Assembly: GCA_008638375.1 (NCBI GenBank)
Contig: CM018038.1
Coordinates: 17,248,985 to 17,312,984 of the forward strand
Length of the DNA stretch: 64,000 nucleotides
Origin: Nyssa sinensis
Taxonomy: Eukaryota; Streptophyta; Magnoliopsida; Cornales; Nyssaceae
Reading direction: 5' to 3'
Of this stretch, positions 49,023-60,654 are shown in pieces. The notes beneath the pieces were generated by a model that saw only the letters and a program-made list of their open reading frames with translations, was not told the origin of the DNA and searched no databases. Position numbers and translations under genes: made by a program. Positions within the stretch are counted from its first letter, which is position 1. Every line of letters starts with the position of its first letter.

Positions 49023-49320
49023 GTGAGTAACCCTGACTCCTGAATTGGTGTATAAGCACACCGTCTAGTTACTGTATTTTAAATACTGTACTGTACTGTT
49101 TTACCTGATACACTGATTTCATGCCCTTATTCAAATGCATGATTTTTACTGTCTGATTCCTTTGTTCTGTACTGCAATAAACCTATCACTGTTTTTACTG
49201 AAAAGAATAACTGATTCTTGGTACCATCTCAGTCTTGAGCACTATATGAGCATACTGCACTGTTTAATCTGTGCATACTGTACTGTTTATTCTGTTATAC
49301 TGTTCTGCTCTGCTCATCAC

Positions 49321-49500
49321 TGATCTGTTCTGTTACTCTGATGTTTTAACTGAACTGTTCTGATACTCTGATGTTTTAACTGATCTGTTCTGTTACTCTG
49401 ATGTTTTAACTGAACTGTTCTGATACTCTGATGTTTTAACTGATCTGTTCTGCTACTCTGATGTGTTAACTGATTTGTTCTGTTACTCTGATGTTTTAAC
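49321..49500. repeat. 30-bp tandem repeat, six copies, in LTR-11
   Basis: Six exact-length units of TGATCTGTTC TGTTACTCTG ATGTTTTAAC type. The first four alternate TGATCTGTTCTGTT with TGAACTGTTCTGAT, which suggests amplification as a 60-bp dimer. Confidence 0.95.
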
Positions 49501-49640
49501 TGTACTCCTGTTTTTAATACCGTTTCAAATGAACGTGTTTAACTATCTGTTATGTCTAATCTGTTCTGTTGGATCTGTCCTGACCTGTTCTGTTGATCTG
49601 TTCTGATCTGCTCTGTTTGATCTGTCTGACCCGTACTGTC

Positions 49641-49984
49641 TGATCTGTCCCGACCTGTTCTGTTTGATCTGTCCTGACCTGTTCTGTTTAATCTGTCCTG
49701 ACCTGTTCTGTTTGATCTGTCCTGACCTGTTCTGTTTAATCTGTCCTGACCTGTTCTGTTTGATCTATCCTGACCTGTCCTGTTTAATCTGTTCTGACCC
49801 GTTCTGTTTAATCTGTCCTGACCTGTTCTGTTTAATCTGTCCTGACCTGTTCTGTTTGATCTGTCCTGACCTGTCCTGTTTAATTTGTTCTGACCTGTTC
49901 TGTTTGATCTGTCCTGACCTATTCTGTTTAATCTGTCCTGACCTGTTCTGTTTGATCTGTCCTGACCTGTTCTGTTTGATCTGT
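49641..49984. repeat. 24-bp tandem repeat, about 14 copies, in LTR-11
   Basis: Unit CTGTTCTGTTTGATCTGTCC plus TGAC, varying mainly at TTTGATC/TTTAATC. The period is a multiple of three, so one frame reads as an eight-residue repeat (CPDLFCLI). The array passes into irregular CTGTTCTG repeats up to about 50760. Confidence 0.93.
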
Positions 49985-50760
49985 CTGACCTATTCTGTTT
50001 GATCTGTCTGATCTGTTCAGTTTTGATCTGTCTTGACCTGCTTTGTCTGACCTACCTGATCCGTTCAGTTCTGGTATGTCCTGATTTGTTATGTTTGATA
50101 TGTTCTGTCCTGACCTGTTTGCTCTGTTTTGATCTGTTCTGTTGTGTTCCATCCCGTCCTGATCTGCTCCATACTGATCTGTCTTGTTCTTTGATTTATA
50201 TGCCTTGTCCCTGATGGCTTATGTTCCATTTCGTTAAGGATGTGCTTTGTTTCAGATTAAAATATTGTTTTCGCTTCATTTTGTTATGTTCCGTCCCGTC
50301 GATGATCTGCTTGTATTCTGATTGATATATTATTCCCGCTCTGTCTTGTACCTTTTCATTATAATATGCCTGTACACTGATTGATATCCTGTTTTCGCTC
50401 AATTCTGTCTTGTTTCGTTCCGTTGATGATATACCTGTATCTCTAGTTGACATATTGTTTCCGCTCCGTTCTGTTATGTACTGATTTGCTATGACCTATT
50501 CCGTTCTGTTCGGTTATGGCTTGTTATGTTCTGTTCCGTTCCGTTCTATTATGTTTTATTGTGATCCGTTCTGACCTGTTCTATTTCGACCCGTTTTATT
50601 CTGACCCGTTCCATTCTGACCTGCTCTGTTCTGATTTGTTGTGCTTTGCTTCATCCTGTTCTGATTTGTTATGTCCTGCTCTGCTCGGTTCTGCTCCGTT
50701 CTAACCTGTTGTGTTCTGTTCTGTACGGTTATACTTGATATAGTCTATCATGTTCTGTTT
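49985..50760. repeat. Irregular TTCTG/TTCCG-rich tract in LTR-11
   Basis: Degenerate continuation of the 24-bp array, with embedded ~62-bp units (50210-50460) matching the array in LTR-5. Strong strand asymmetry: the plus strand is T/C/G-rich and very poor in A. Confidence 0.8.
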
Positions 50761-50965
50761 GTCCTGATCTGTTGTTTTCTTTTGTGCAGTCCTGCTTTAT
50801 TCTACTGGAACTGCATTTAAAGTAGATTTATAAAACTGCTATTTCAGAAACAACTGAACTACCCTTGTGCTTTGTAAACAAGAAATGGTTTTGAAACCCT
50901 TGACAGGGAACCTGTGTTACTCATTGGGCTTTTCGAAGCTCACCCCATTCCCTAACATTTTTCAG

Positions 50966-51039
50966 GATTGATATCTGTTGGATCTGATGACACTGATCTG
51001 TGGAGACTGGATTACTGAGGATTGAATCTGTTTAATCAG
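50966..51039 (+). other. Putative 3' exon of LTR-11 leader
   Basis: Starts after CCTAACATTTTTCAG and ends at TTAATCAG|GTAAGTGATG, a perfect donor. It is only 74 nt because the segment between GGATCTGATG and GACACTGATC is deleted relative to LTR-3, yet both boundaries are intact. Confidence 0.48.
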
Positions 51040-51410
51040 GTAAGTGATGTAATACGACTGACTTGACTGATATGTACTAGATATAGACATGGCTCATGGA
51101 TTTAAACGGTACTCTAGAGATTATAGTTCTGCTCTGTTGTTATGTCGGATTATAGATATGCTTTGAGGTTAGAATTGTTAGCTGTTGGATTTTAGACTGG
51201 CTCTGTAGTACATAACCTTACAGTGAATACATGAGTTGCATTCCCTCGACAAAACAAAAAAAAAAAAAAGTTTTAAATTCCGCTGCATCTGACCCTACAG
51301 TCGAAGTGCAATTCACTGGAAAGTTCAGAAATTGCCTTCGGTTGGTCGCGTGGCGGCTGACTGGCATCACGTCCTCGACATCCGCGTAGGGTGGGGTTCG
51401 GGATGTGACA

Positions 51411-52457
51411 ATTATGACATGCTGAATGATTGATTTCTATTACAGTCTTCCTTAAAAGTATTTAACATGTCCACATGTTCTGAAATTTGCTTATTCCAAG
51501 TATTTGAAGATTCTATCATGAAGTCATGAACATCATGTTTTAAATACTTATGAAAAGTCACGTGATAAATGTATTTAAATGCAAAGATAAACTGTGCATA
51601 AGCACCACGGATTTTATGGGTTTCTATGAATAAATGCCCGGTAGCAGGATCTAATCTCCTAGGCAATGAGATATCTCCACGTAAAGTAAAACGGGAGTTT
51701 GGTTAGAAACAGATTCTACCTAATCAAAGAGAAAATATGACAAAGGCTCTTGAAAATGGAAGCAAGTTTTACTCTCATTTTCACTATGCATATTGATATG
51801 TTTTTGAAGTGCATATACTCCATTTAAGGAAATGTATATTTAGCTTGAATACTTTAAATGTTTCAAAGCTACCTTTATGAAAAGTGCATGTACTCTATGT
51901 TCAAAGTATACGAGCAATTGGTAGTGAGTATTTTATAAACTCTCATGTGCGAAACCACTGCCAATTGAAACCCACGACAAATGTAGGAATTACTCATTGG
52001 GCTTCTCGAAGCTCACCCCAATCCCTAACATTTTTCAGGTATCAGCGATGAATGGGAGCCTTGCTCCATTTTGGGATGACGATTAGTAGCTCCGTTATGA
52101 TCATGGACTTTTGGAAGTATTAGATCATGTAGTTGGATAGATTTTGATGTAATAGATTTTGGGTAATATGTACTTAAGCCAAGAGGCAACCTACTATGTA
52201 ATATGTATAAAACTTTAGAATTTTTATTATGCTCTGATGTTATGTTCATGTGTACCGCTATGAAGAGCGGAAGAACCGGACGGATGTGCGAAAGTTTAAA
52301 TAAGAAAAGAAAAGAAAAAGTTTTTCACGCTTCAGCAAACCAAGGCTGCACTGCCATTCGATACTGTTGCTTATGTGAGCCTTGCCCTAAGGCCTCTGGG
52401 CCGAAGGGTGGCGGTTGCGATGCGAGATCCGCATAGGGTGGGTTTCGGGTCGTGACA
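51411..52457 (+). mobile_element. LTR-10, right part
   Basis: Resumes LTR-10 after LTR-11 and ends TTTCGGGTCGTGACA at 52457. It holds the group II 3' block (51880-51960, GAGCAATTGGTAGTGAG), the acceptor-like CCTAACATTTTTCAGG (52025-52039) and a GCATAGGGTGGGTTTCGGG terminus. Confidence 0.88.
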
Positions 52458-54544
52458 TTTGTTATCCACGTTTCATGAATTATATATGCGTTTTCTGTAT
52501 TTGTTTGAGATCTAGCCATCCGGAGTTGCCAAAGGCAATTTTCGATGCCTGTTTTGCAAAAAAGGCCATTATAAGTCTCAGATTTTTAATTTTGAGGCAA
52601 ATTTCATTATTTTTGTTACAAATTTAAACAATTATAACTTGGCTCACTATTATCCAATTTATGAGAATCATACATGCATTTCATGTATTTCTTCGAGATA
52701 GAGCCATCTAAATTACTGAAGCCAACTTGCGAAAATGGTTTTAGAAAAAACGCCATTATAAGTCGCATTTTTTCACTTTTGAGGCAAATTTCACTGTTTT
52801 TGTTGCGGATTCAAACTGCACATAATACGCACTCTATTATCCATCTTTTGCGTATTATATATGGATTTCATGAATTTTTTCAAGATCTAGCCATTGAAAA
52901 CTTTCAAAGGCGATTTTCGATGCCTGTTTTGAGGAAAAAAAAGCCATTATAAACCTCAATTTTTCATTTTTGAGGCAAATGTTGTTGTTTTGGTTACGGA
53001 TTCAAACAACTATAACTTGACGCTCTATTATCCGATTTATGCGAATCATATGTGAATTTCATGTATTTCTTTGAGATCTATCATTTAGAATGGCTGAAGG
53101 TGGTTTGCGACAAATGATTTGAGAAAAAAAGGCCATTATAAGACTCTTTTATTTTTTCCTTTTTGACGCAAATTTCTCTATTTTGGTTTTAGATTCAAAC
53201 TGCCATAACTTGGCGCTCTGTTATTCACTTTTCACAAATTATATATGCATTTCATGTATTTTTTTGAGATCTAAGTGTTCAAAACATCCATAGACAATTT
53301 TTGATTCATGTTTTGCAAAAAAAGGTTATTTTCAACCATAGTTTTTCTTTTTTGAGGCAAATTTCATTGTTTTGGCTGCGGATTCAACTAGATCTAACTT
53401 GGCACTCTGTTATCCGAGTTATGCGAATCATATGTGAATTTCATGTATTTCTTTGTGACCTAAGCATCTAAATAGCCGAAGGGGGTTTGTGACCAATGAT
53501 TTGATAAAAAAAAAGGCATTATAAGCCTTATTTTTTCATTTTTGAGAAAATTTTTGTTGTTTTGGTTGCGGATTCAAACTGCTAACAAGGCACTTTTATA
53601 TCCGCCTTTCTCGAATTATGTATGCGTTTCATGTATTTTTTAGAGATCTAGCTATCCAAAACTGCCGAAGGCAATTTTTGATGCCTTTTTTGAGAAAAAA
53701 AAAAGAGCAGTATAAGCCTCAATTTTTCATTTTTTAGGCAAATTTCGTTGTTTTGGCTGCGGATTCAAATAGCAAAAATTTGGCGCTCTGTTATCCAGTT
53801 TATGCGAATCATACTTGCATTTCATGTATTTATTCAAGATCTAGTCTTTTGAATGGCCGAAGGTAGTTTGCTACAAATGGTTTGAGAAAAAAGTCCATTA
53901 TATGTCTGATTTTTTTAAGGCAAATTTTGTTTTTTTGGTTATGGATTCAAACTGCCATAACTTGGCGCTTTGTTATTCTTTTTTGTGAATCATATATGCA
54001 TTTCATGTATTATTTTGAGATCTAACCATCCGGCATAACCAAAATTGACTTTTGATGCCTATTTTGAGAAAAAAAAAAAAAAAAAGGCCATTATAAGTCT
54101 GAAATTTTCATTTTTGAGGCAATTTTCACAATTTTTGCTGTGGATTCAAACAATTATAACTCGGCGCTCTATTATCCAATTTATGTGAATCATATGTGTA
54201 TTTCATGTATTTCTTTGAGATCTATCAATTTAAATTTCTGAACAAGGTTTGTGACAAATGGTTTGAGAAAAAATGCCATTATAAGCCCCATTTTTTCATT
54301 TTGGGGGCAAATTTTGCTGTCTACGTTGAGTATTCAAACTGTTATAACTTGTCGCTCTGTTATTCACTTTTTGTGAATTATATATGTATTTCATGTATTT
54401 TTTTGAGATCTAGCCAATTGTATTGCTGAAGGTGGTTTGCAACAGATGGTTTGGGAAAAAAAGGCCATTATAAGCCTCATTTTTTTTAGAGACAAATTTC
54501 GCTATTTTGGTTGCAGATATAGACTGCCATAACTTGGCGCTCTA
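52458..54544 (+). repeat. Satellite block 9
   Basis: About 11 monomers, A and B alternating, in phase with block 8 once LTR-10 and LTR-11 are removed. It ends in GCGCTCTA at the LTR-12a junction. Confidence 0.93.
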
Positions 54545-55320
54545 TGTCACGATCGCGAAACCCACCCTGTGCAGATTAGGGAGAAACGATCGCCACCCCT
54601 TGGTCCGGGGGCCGGTGGGTGGACCGAAAGCACTAGTGCCGGACGGTGATGCGGACTTGATCTTTAATAAATAAAAGGGGTTTTGCGAAAACGTGAAAAC
54701 TTTTTTCCGCACATCTGCCTAGAAGAACCACTCACACGATACAATTCGCAGACATATAGAGACAAAGATTGCTAAATATACAGAGCTTCTTAAAAAAATT
54801 AAAATTTTAAAACGTAAACATATTACATGATTATTGTCCTCAGGGACTTAATTACATAACTTGTCCAAAATAGATACTACAAAAATATTGACAATTTGCT
54901 TAACACAAGCGTGGAGCTCTCGATGCCCTTCTTTAATACGGGTAAGGCTCTCATTCATCCTTATTATCTAAAAAATTCGTAGGTAACAAATCCATGTGAG
55001 CTTTATGAAAAACGCGTGAGTAATTCCGACACATTGTCATGAGTTTTCAACTAGTAGTGGGTTAAGGATAAGAGAGTTTATAAAACAATCACTACCAATT
55101 GCTCGTACACCTCAAATACAAAACATATGAATCTTAAAATAGATAGCATGAAGCATTCTATATGAAATACAAAATACAGGAATCTTCAAAACATATACAC
55201 GAAGTATTCATAGCATTCAAGTAACATTTATTTCACAAATCATTGAAGTATAAAACACGAAACATTTAAGGCATTCGAGTAAAGTAGTTATTTCACAATA
55301 CAAAATACGGGGATTCAGTT
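54545..55320 (-). mobile_element. LTR-12a, 3' fragment of a group II LTR
   Basis: Starts (reverse complement of an LTR end) TGTCACGATCGCGAAACCC after CTCTA and aligns by eye with LTR-6 from 20850 for about 775 bp. Then, near 55320, sequence of the opposite LTR orientation begins. The 5' two-thirds of this LTR is absent and no partner TSD is found, so this is a rearrangement junction. Confidence 0.7.
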
Positions 55321-55550
55321 TTTATTATAATTGAAAACATAAATCATTTGATCATATCAAGAAAATAAAGGCTACAAAATAATAAAGTTACAACTAATGA
55401 AACCGAAACGTGAAGAAAATAAATAAAAAACTAACACAAGTACATAAGGAAAAAAATAAAATTAATACGATAAGAAAAATGAAATTGAAGTGCAAAAGCC
55501 TAATTAAAGGCAAATAAAAAGAAAGGAAGAAAAGTAGTCCAAATAGGTGT

Positions 55551-55624
55551 TGGCCTAAGGAATTGAACCCAAGACCTAGTCTCTCAAGAGACTTATGCAA
55601 AGCCTAAACCCACTAGGCTATCAA
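55551..55624 (-). other. tRNA-like segment in LTR-12b (best preserved)
   Basis: Minus strand TAGCCTAGTGG (exact fit to box A TRGYNNARNGG) and GGTTCAATTCC (exact box B), about 43 nt apart, with an anticodon-arm-like ATAAGTCTCTTGAGAGAC between. It is the most tRNA-like of the P1 copies and the best candidate for pol III activity. Confidence 0.55.
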
Positions 55625-56007
55625 CATATATATGTTATCATGGCCAAAAGATAAGCATATAACATAGAATTGGGTAGGAGATATTTTGAAGAGATGATGT
55701 GTCATCATCCTGTTACACCCACTTCTTGTCCTATAAGATTTCATACAAACCCCATATGATGTAGTGCATGCAAGCTTGAGTGTAATGAACTTAAATCAAA
55801 ACTTGCGTGAAAAAGGCTGTAAGTATTTTTTAAACCTTTTGTGTGTGTCTGTGCGGCTAGAGAAAGAGAAAGAGAAAGAGACAAAAAAAAAAGAGAATAA
55901 AATAAGAAGAAGGGGGGGAGCTTAGTCCTGCATGGCTATTTGAAGTCCAGACCCAAAGAGTTTAGAAGATCAGAGTTGAACCAAGGAGAATAAACCCATT
56001 ATAGAAG

Positions 56008-56009
56008 GT
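56008..56009 (+). other. Putative 5' splice site 1 of LTR-12b
   Basis: TTATAGAAG|GTAAAAACCC, followed by TTTCTCTCTCTAAG. Confidence 0.45.
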
Positions 56010-56567
56010 AAAAACCCTAAACCCAAAATTTCTCTCTCTAAGAAAATTTGTGGCTACATATTGTTTAACGAAAAAGAAATATATACATGATTCTTATTAA
56101 TGATGCACCATGGTAGGAATGAAAAATGGGACTTAATAGAGCCTGAACAGTAGAGAAACAAGGATCCAAAATAAAGAACCGCCATTAATGGCAGTTCCAA
56201 GCTCAGCCAGAACTAACTGGAACTCATCCAAGTTTGGTTGGCTGGGGCTTGAACAAAGATTCCAAGGATTCCAAAACAATTGGAATCACGTCGAACGAAC
56301 CAAAAATAAAGAAGAAAAACTCAATTGTAGGTTATGAGTTTCAAACCCAACCTCACTAACAGAGCTTCAAACTTGATTTTTAGAACGAGAATTAAGTCCC
56401 CAGGTAAATAGGTAGGATATTAACAAACCAGGAACCATCGAATTTGGTGGAAAAACAAGCTTAAACTGAGCTTGTTATAGTCATGAGTAGAAAAGCCCAA
56501 CTAAGCTATTTAGCTGATTTCGAACCCTAAGACCAACGCAAAAATCTTCCTTGGAGTCTTAGAAAAC

Positions 56568-59500
56568 TGTCACGCCCTGAATTTCCATGAACTCGAGGGG
56601 TGAGCAAAACGAAATAAGAAAAGTAAATGAAAGACAATTTAAGATAATTTAATGGATTCAATTAGACAAGCATTCATTTTCTTTAACATATAACCACATA
56701 AAGCACATCCTATAAACATATCGTTCACGTATCATTTGGGCTTAAGCCCTTACATCACAAAATATGCTCCAAGGGCCCATTATCCTTCTAAGTTCATGTC
56801 CTCTACTCTGTAACACTTCCTCAAGTCTCAAGTGCCGGAAGCGTCATCTGTAATATGATATCCCACGAATGGGTCAGCGTAACTGCTGGTATGACACAAT
56901 GTTAATGCAAGGAACAAAATTAAGGCGTGGCATGTGCAAGTGTACATTTATAATTTACATGTACATTTATAATCTACATTCCATCCAATTCATTAACATA
57001 ATGCAAAGGCGGTATGCGTGACACCCATGCAAACTCTATGCCACACCTATGTTTCATTTACAGATTCACATCCGATGGGTCCTGAGTACCAATGTAATGG
57101 CCAATTTTGGGTTTTTCACCACAGGATCTACACCCTCATAATGCATAACACCACATGCTCAACCCACACTATGCTTTCAAGAATCACACCATGCCAATAT
57201 GCCTTGATTCCACCATGCAATCATGCAATCTCAATGAAGCATTTTACCAACACATGGAGCATGCTTTAAATAATGCATTCCACTTAAAGCAACAATAATA
57301 TTTGAATCACTAACCCTCTTTCACATATATGTATGCTATACATAATCAATTTAAACACGTACTCAAATCACATATTCACAATCTTAATAACTCTCCAAGA
57401 ACATAAATCATGTACAACACTAACACATAGAACCAATCATAACTCCAAAGAACAACAAAGAACACCCAAGCACATAAACAATCAACTCTAGGTTTTGTTT
57501 CAAAGCAACCATTCCCTATGTGATCGTCTAACATCAAATAAACATATGATTCATTCAATCAACATGCAAATCATTCCTAAACTTAATCCTATTCTTTACT
57601 TAACAAAATATCATACCTGAAAGGGTTTTCCTCAACCCTAAGGAGTTGTGTCCGCTGTGTAGTCGAACCAATCGGTGAAAAATGCAGTCCTCTCACTGTA
57701 TCTGTTTAGAAGGTTAACCCGCCTTCTCCTTTCCTTTCAGTGTTCCTAAGATTCACAAAATATGTCTCAATCTATCATAACATGACTTTATGTTATTCAT
57801 CAAATTTTATGTATTTTTACTATTGGTATCTCTTTTACTTGAATAGACTCTACTATTGAATTTAATATGTCGAACAAGGTTGATTTAGGCTTTCACAGAA
57901 TTCAATTTGGACATCTGTACTAAAAAAGGCAAAACGGTCATTTTGCACTTTTTACGGGTTCTTACTTCTCAAGACCTATTTTCATAAATCGAACTCCACT
58001 GTTAAGTCTAGAATACTCGAAATAATAAAAATTCACTATTCTTTTATTTTAATCGGAGTCTGTTTGATTACTTTTTGACTTAGGGTCATTTTACAATTAA
58101 CCGTAAATTCTGGGTATGATTTCTAATTTCACAAAGTTCTATTCTAATTTGAAATAGCTAAAAAAATTGATTAAGTCTAACCTTTGGAGAATTTACGGTC
58201 AAGTGTCACAAGTACCTAATCATGTCTTGCTCTAGTCTCCAACTGGGTAGCTTATATATACCCGTACTAGTGTTAAATCATTACATTTAGACCTCAGGTT
58301 TAATATAAATTCTATGTTCCTTGATCTCATTAAAATATTTACTGGCTGCTTATTTCTTGGATTTTAATATCAATTCTATGCCCCTTCAGTTTAACTCCTA
58401 GAACCAAAACCAATATTAATGCTACGGTTGCTACTTACTTCTTTTTCTGTGATTATGCTTCGGCTGTGGGGATGAATCACGCTCGAGAAAGCAGATTTTA
58501 AGGCTGTAGCAGGGGGTATCAAATTTGAGTTTAATCATGCTTAGGTAATTACATAGGAGCAGTCCACTACTGGGACGTGATTAGGGAACTTCCTTAATAG
58601 GTTCAGTTCAGATCAGTTCACCATTTGGGTGTGATCTGATCAGAACATTATACAGCACTACATCTCCACACATAATTTCACTCCTTTTAATCTCATGCTA
58701 AATAAGGAATTCAACAGAACAGAATATAATGATCAACCCATCTGTATACTGAATATTACCAATGCATTATGTTTTTCATCCTACTATTCCATTAAATTCT
58801 ATAAACTTGCACCTGCTTGAAATCAAATCAATTCAGCCATGAAATCAAATATCAGTTGCTTGAGATCAAATATTAGTTGATCAAATATTTTATCAAAAAT
58901 CAGTTCCGCTTTTATTTCGGTTCGGTTCAGCCATGATAAACAATGGCTAGCGTACTATGAAATGCCAAGTAGATTGGCAGAAAACCTCAGTTTCTGATCA
59001 TTAATCATCTATAATATCTCAATATAGAGTAACATATTATTTTAAAACTAATATACATATCAGTTTTACCATTGGGACGTGGCCTGATAAGAGCTGCTGC
59101 ACCACACCACATTTCCATTCATGATTTTATATATTAACAGTGATGATTTGTAGAAGAAAATATAAATACATTTTATGCCACATCAATAACTAATTCCAAA
59201 GATAAATTGATTTGAGGAACTTACTCTTGCTACTGGTTTCGGGTGAATCAGATTTTCTTGGTGAATTTCTCTAGCAATCAGCGGCTACTATTACTGTTTG
59301 TGTGTGGTTTTATTAACAGAAGGCGGGTGAGGATCAAGAGATACAAATCAGTTCATAGAAGTCCGGAACCAGAATTCTCCCAAGCTTCGATTAGTAAAAA
59401 TCTATAGGCAGTGGCTCAGTCTAGGCTTCCCTAGATTTTTTTTTTTCCTACAAGTTCCATGTTCCAGCAGCTTCTGCTGTGCTAATCATTCTCTCTCTCT

Positions 59501-60308
59501 CTCTCTCTGCTGCTCTTCCTTTCTCAGCCCCTTTTCACTGTTTTTCTTTTGCTGTACGCCATCTCTTTGCTCCACTGCCACAACACGCTTATATATAAAT
59601 ATATTTTTTTTTCTCTGTTGCACCGTCCCCTACTCTCTTAATTTCCCTTGCTGTACGCTACCTGCTACACACACCTATATATATATATATACACATAATT
59701 TGACCTACTGCACCGCCCCCTACTCTCTCAGGTTGCTCACTTTTTCCAACCCCTTTATTTGACTTTTCTCCACCTTGTTCTGATTTCTTTTCTTATTTCT
59801 TCCCACTTTTTTGATTCACATTAATAGTTTGCTTGTGTTTTGTGTCATATATATATATATATGTATATATTATATTACACACACACACACCAAATCCAAT
59901 AACTTACACACACACACAACCGACACTACACCCACACCTGTATGCTGCACTTTATTTTGGGCACATAAGCATATACACATATACACCTACACTTAATTAC
60001 ACACAATTTTACACTTACACACATTTACATATATACATGTATATTTAGGCATATTTCCTCATTTTCATATATACATATATACATAAATATTTTTATGCAT
60101 ATTTCTATAAACACACATATATATATATATATATCCACGTGTACGTATTTCTGTATTTCTGCGCAGTCGATTCTTTTAACCAAATGGTCTCGGTGTGCTC
60201 GATTAATTTCATAGTCTAAATTAATTAAAAGTAAATAGAAATTAAAGAAATTCAAATAGTGCTCTACCATAAAAAAAAAAATTTATTCCCATTTTTCTAG
60301 TCTTTACA
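56568..60308 (-). mobile_element. LTR-13, solo LTR nested in LTR-12b (3.7 kb, TSD AAAAC)
   Basis: Element orientation is from 60308 (TGTAAAGACTAGAAAAAT) to 56568 (GAAATTCAGGGCGTGACA), with AAAAC at 56563-56567 and 60309-60313. Group III: it matches LTR-8 in both termini and in ATGATATCCCACGAATGGGT. It is about 0.8 kb longer than LTR-8, because the segment from about 58105 to 59400 has no counterpart there and partly resembles LTR-2. The 5' part has a duplicated ~97-bp unit (CTGTACGC...CCCCTACTCTCT at about 59553 and 59651) with (TA)n and (AC)n tracts. Confidence 0.85.
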
Positions 60309-60654
60309 AAAACCAAAGGAACAACCAACAGGTGAAAAGACCCACTAGAACCCCATGAAATATAGATTGAAGATTTATGAAAATTAGGGCAACAACGACG
60401 GCGTATTCGGGGAAGACAATGAATAGTTTGGGTCGGTTTTGGATCGGGGTTTCGAGTTTGGGTCAGGACCCGCCCAAGTGTAGAAAGGGTTAACCCTAAA
60501 TTGCATCATTTTAAACCTTAGAGTTAAATGATTTTAAATGAATTCAGCCTGTTTGGAAACAAAGATAGGCCCCTGATTTGATAACCACGGTCAGAACAGG
60601 ATATCCTATACTTGTTTCATCCTCTTGTCCGTTGTTTGGCAAACCTAAAAACAA

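Larger units (their letters stand above)
45751..51410 (+). mobile_element. LTR-11, solo LTR nested in LTR-10 (5.7 kb, TSD ATTAT)
   Basis: Starts TGTAACACCCCGACTTTG and ends GGTTCGGGATGTGACA, with ATTAT at 45746-45750 and 51411-51415. It is the longest LTR in the window and a group I sister of LTR-3 and LTR-5. The extra length comes mainly from tandem arrays at 49321-50760. It carries the antisense tRNA-like segment, donor, two 134-bp units and both exon candidates. No retrotransposon protein frame; the open frame over 49664-50002 is a by-product of a 24-bp repeat. Confidence 0.9.
55321..56567 (+). mobile_element. LTR-12b, left part (plus-strand LTR, 5'-truncated)
   Basis: Contains in plus orientation the antisense tRNA-like segment (55551-55624), purine-rich GAGAAAGAGAAAGAG, a donor at 56008 and CTCTCTCTAAGAAAA, i.e. 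the standard 5' half of these LTRs. The TGTAACACC start is missing. LTR-13 interrupts it at 56568. Confidence 0.72.

Noticed and set aside
49664..50002. 112-residue frame with an eight-residue CPDLFCLI repeat
   Set aside because: By-product of the 24-bp repeat in LTR-11. It is surrounded by degenerate non-coding repeats with no other coding signal.
55551..55624. Functional tRNA gene
   Set aside because: Box A and box B are good, but I cannot pair a convincing 7-bp acceptor stem, and the segment is a recurrent LTR component. Kept only as tRNA-like.
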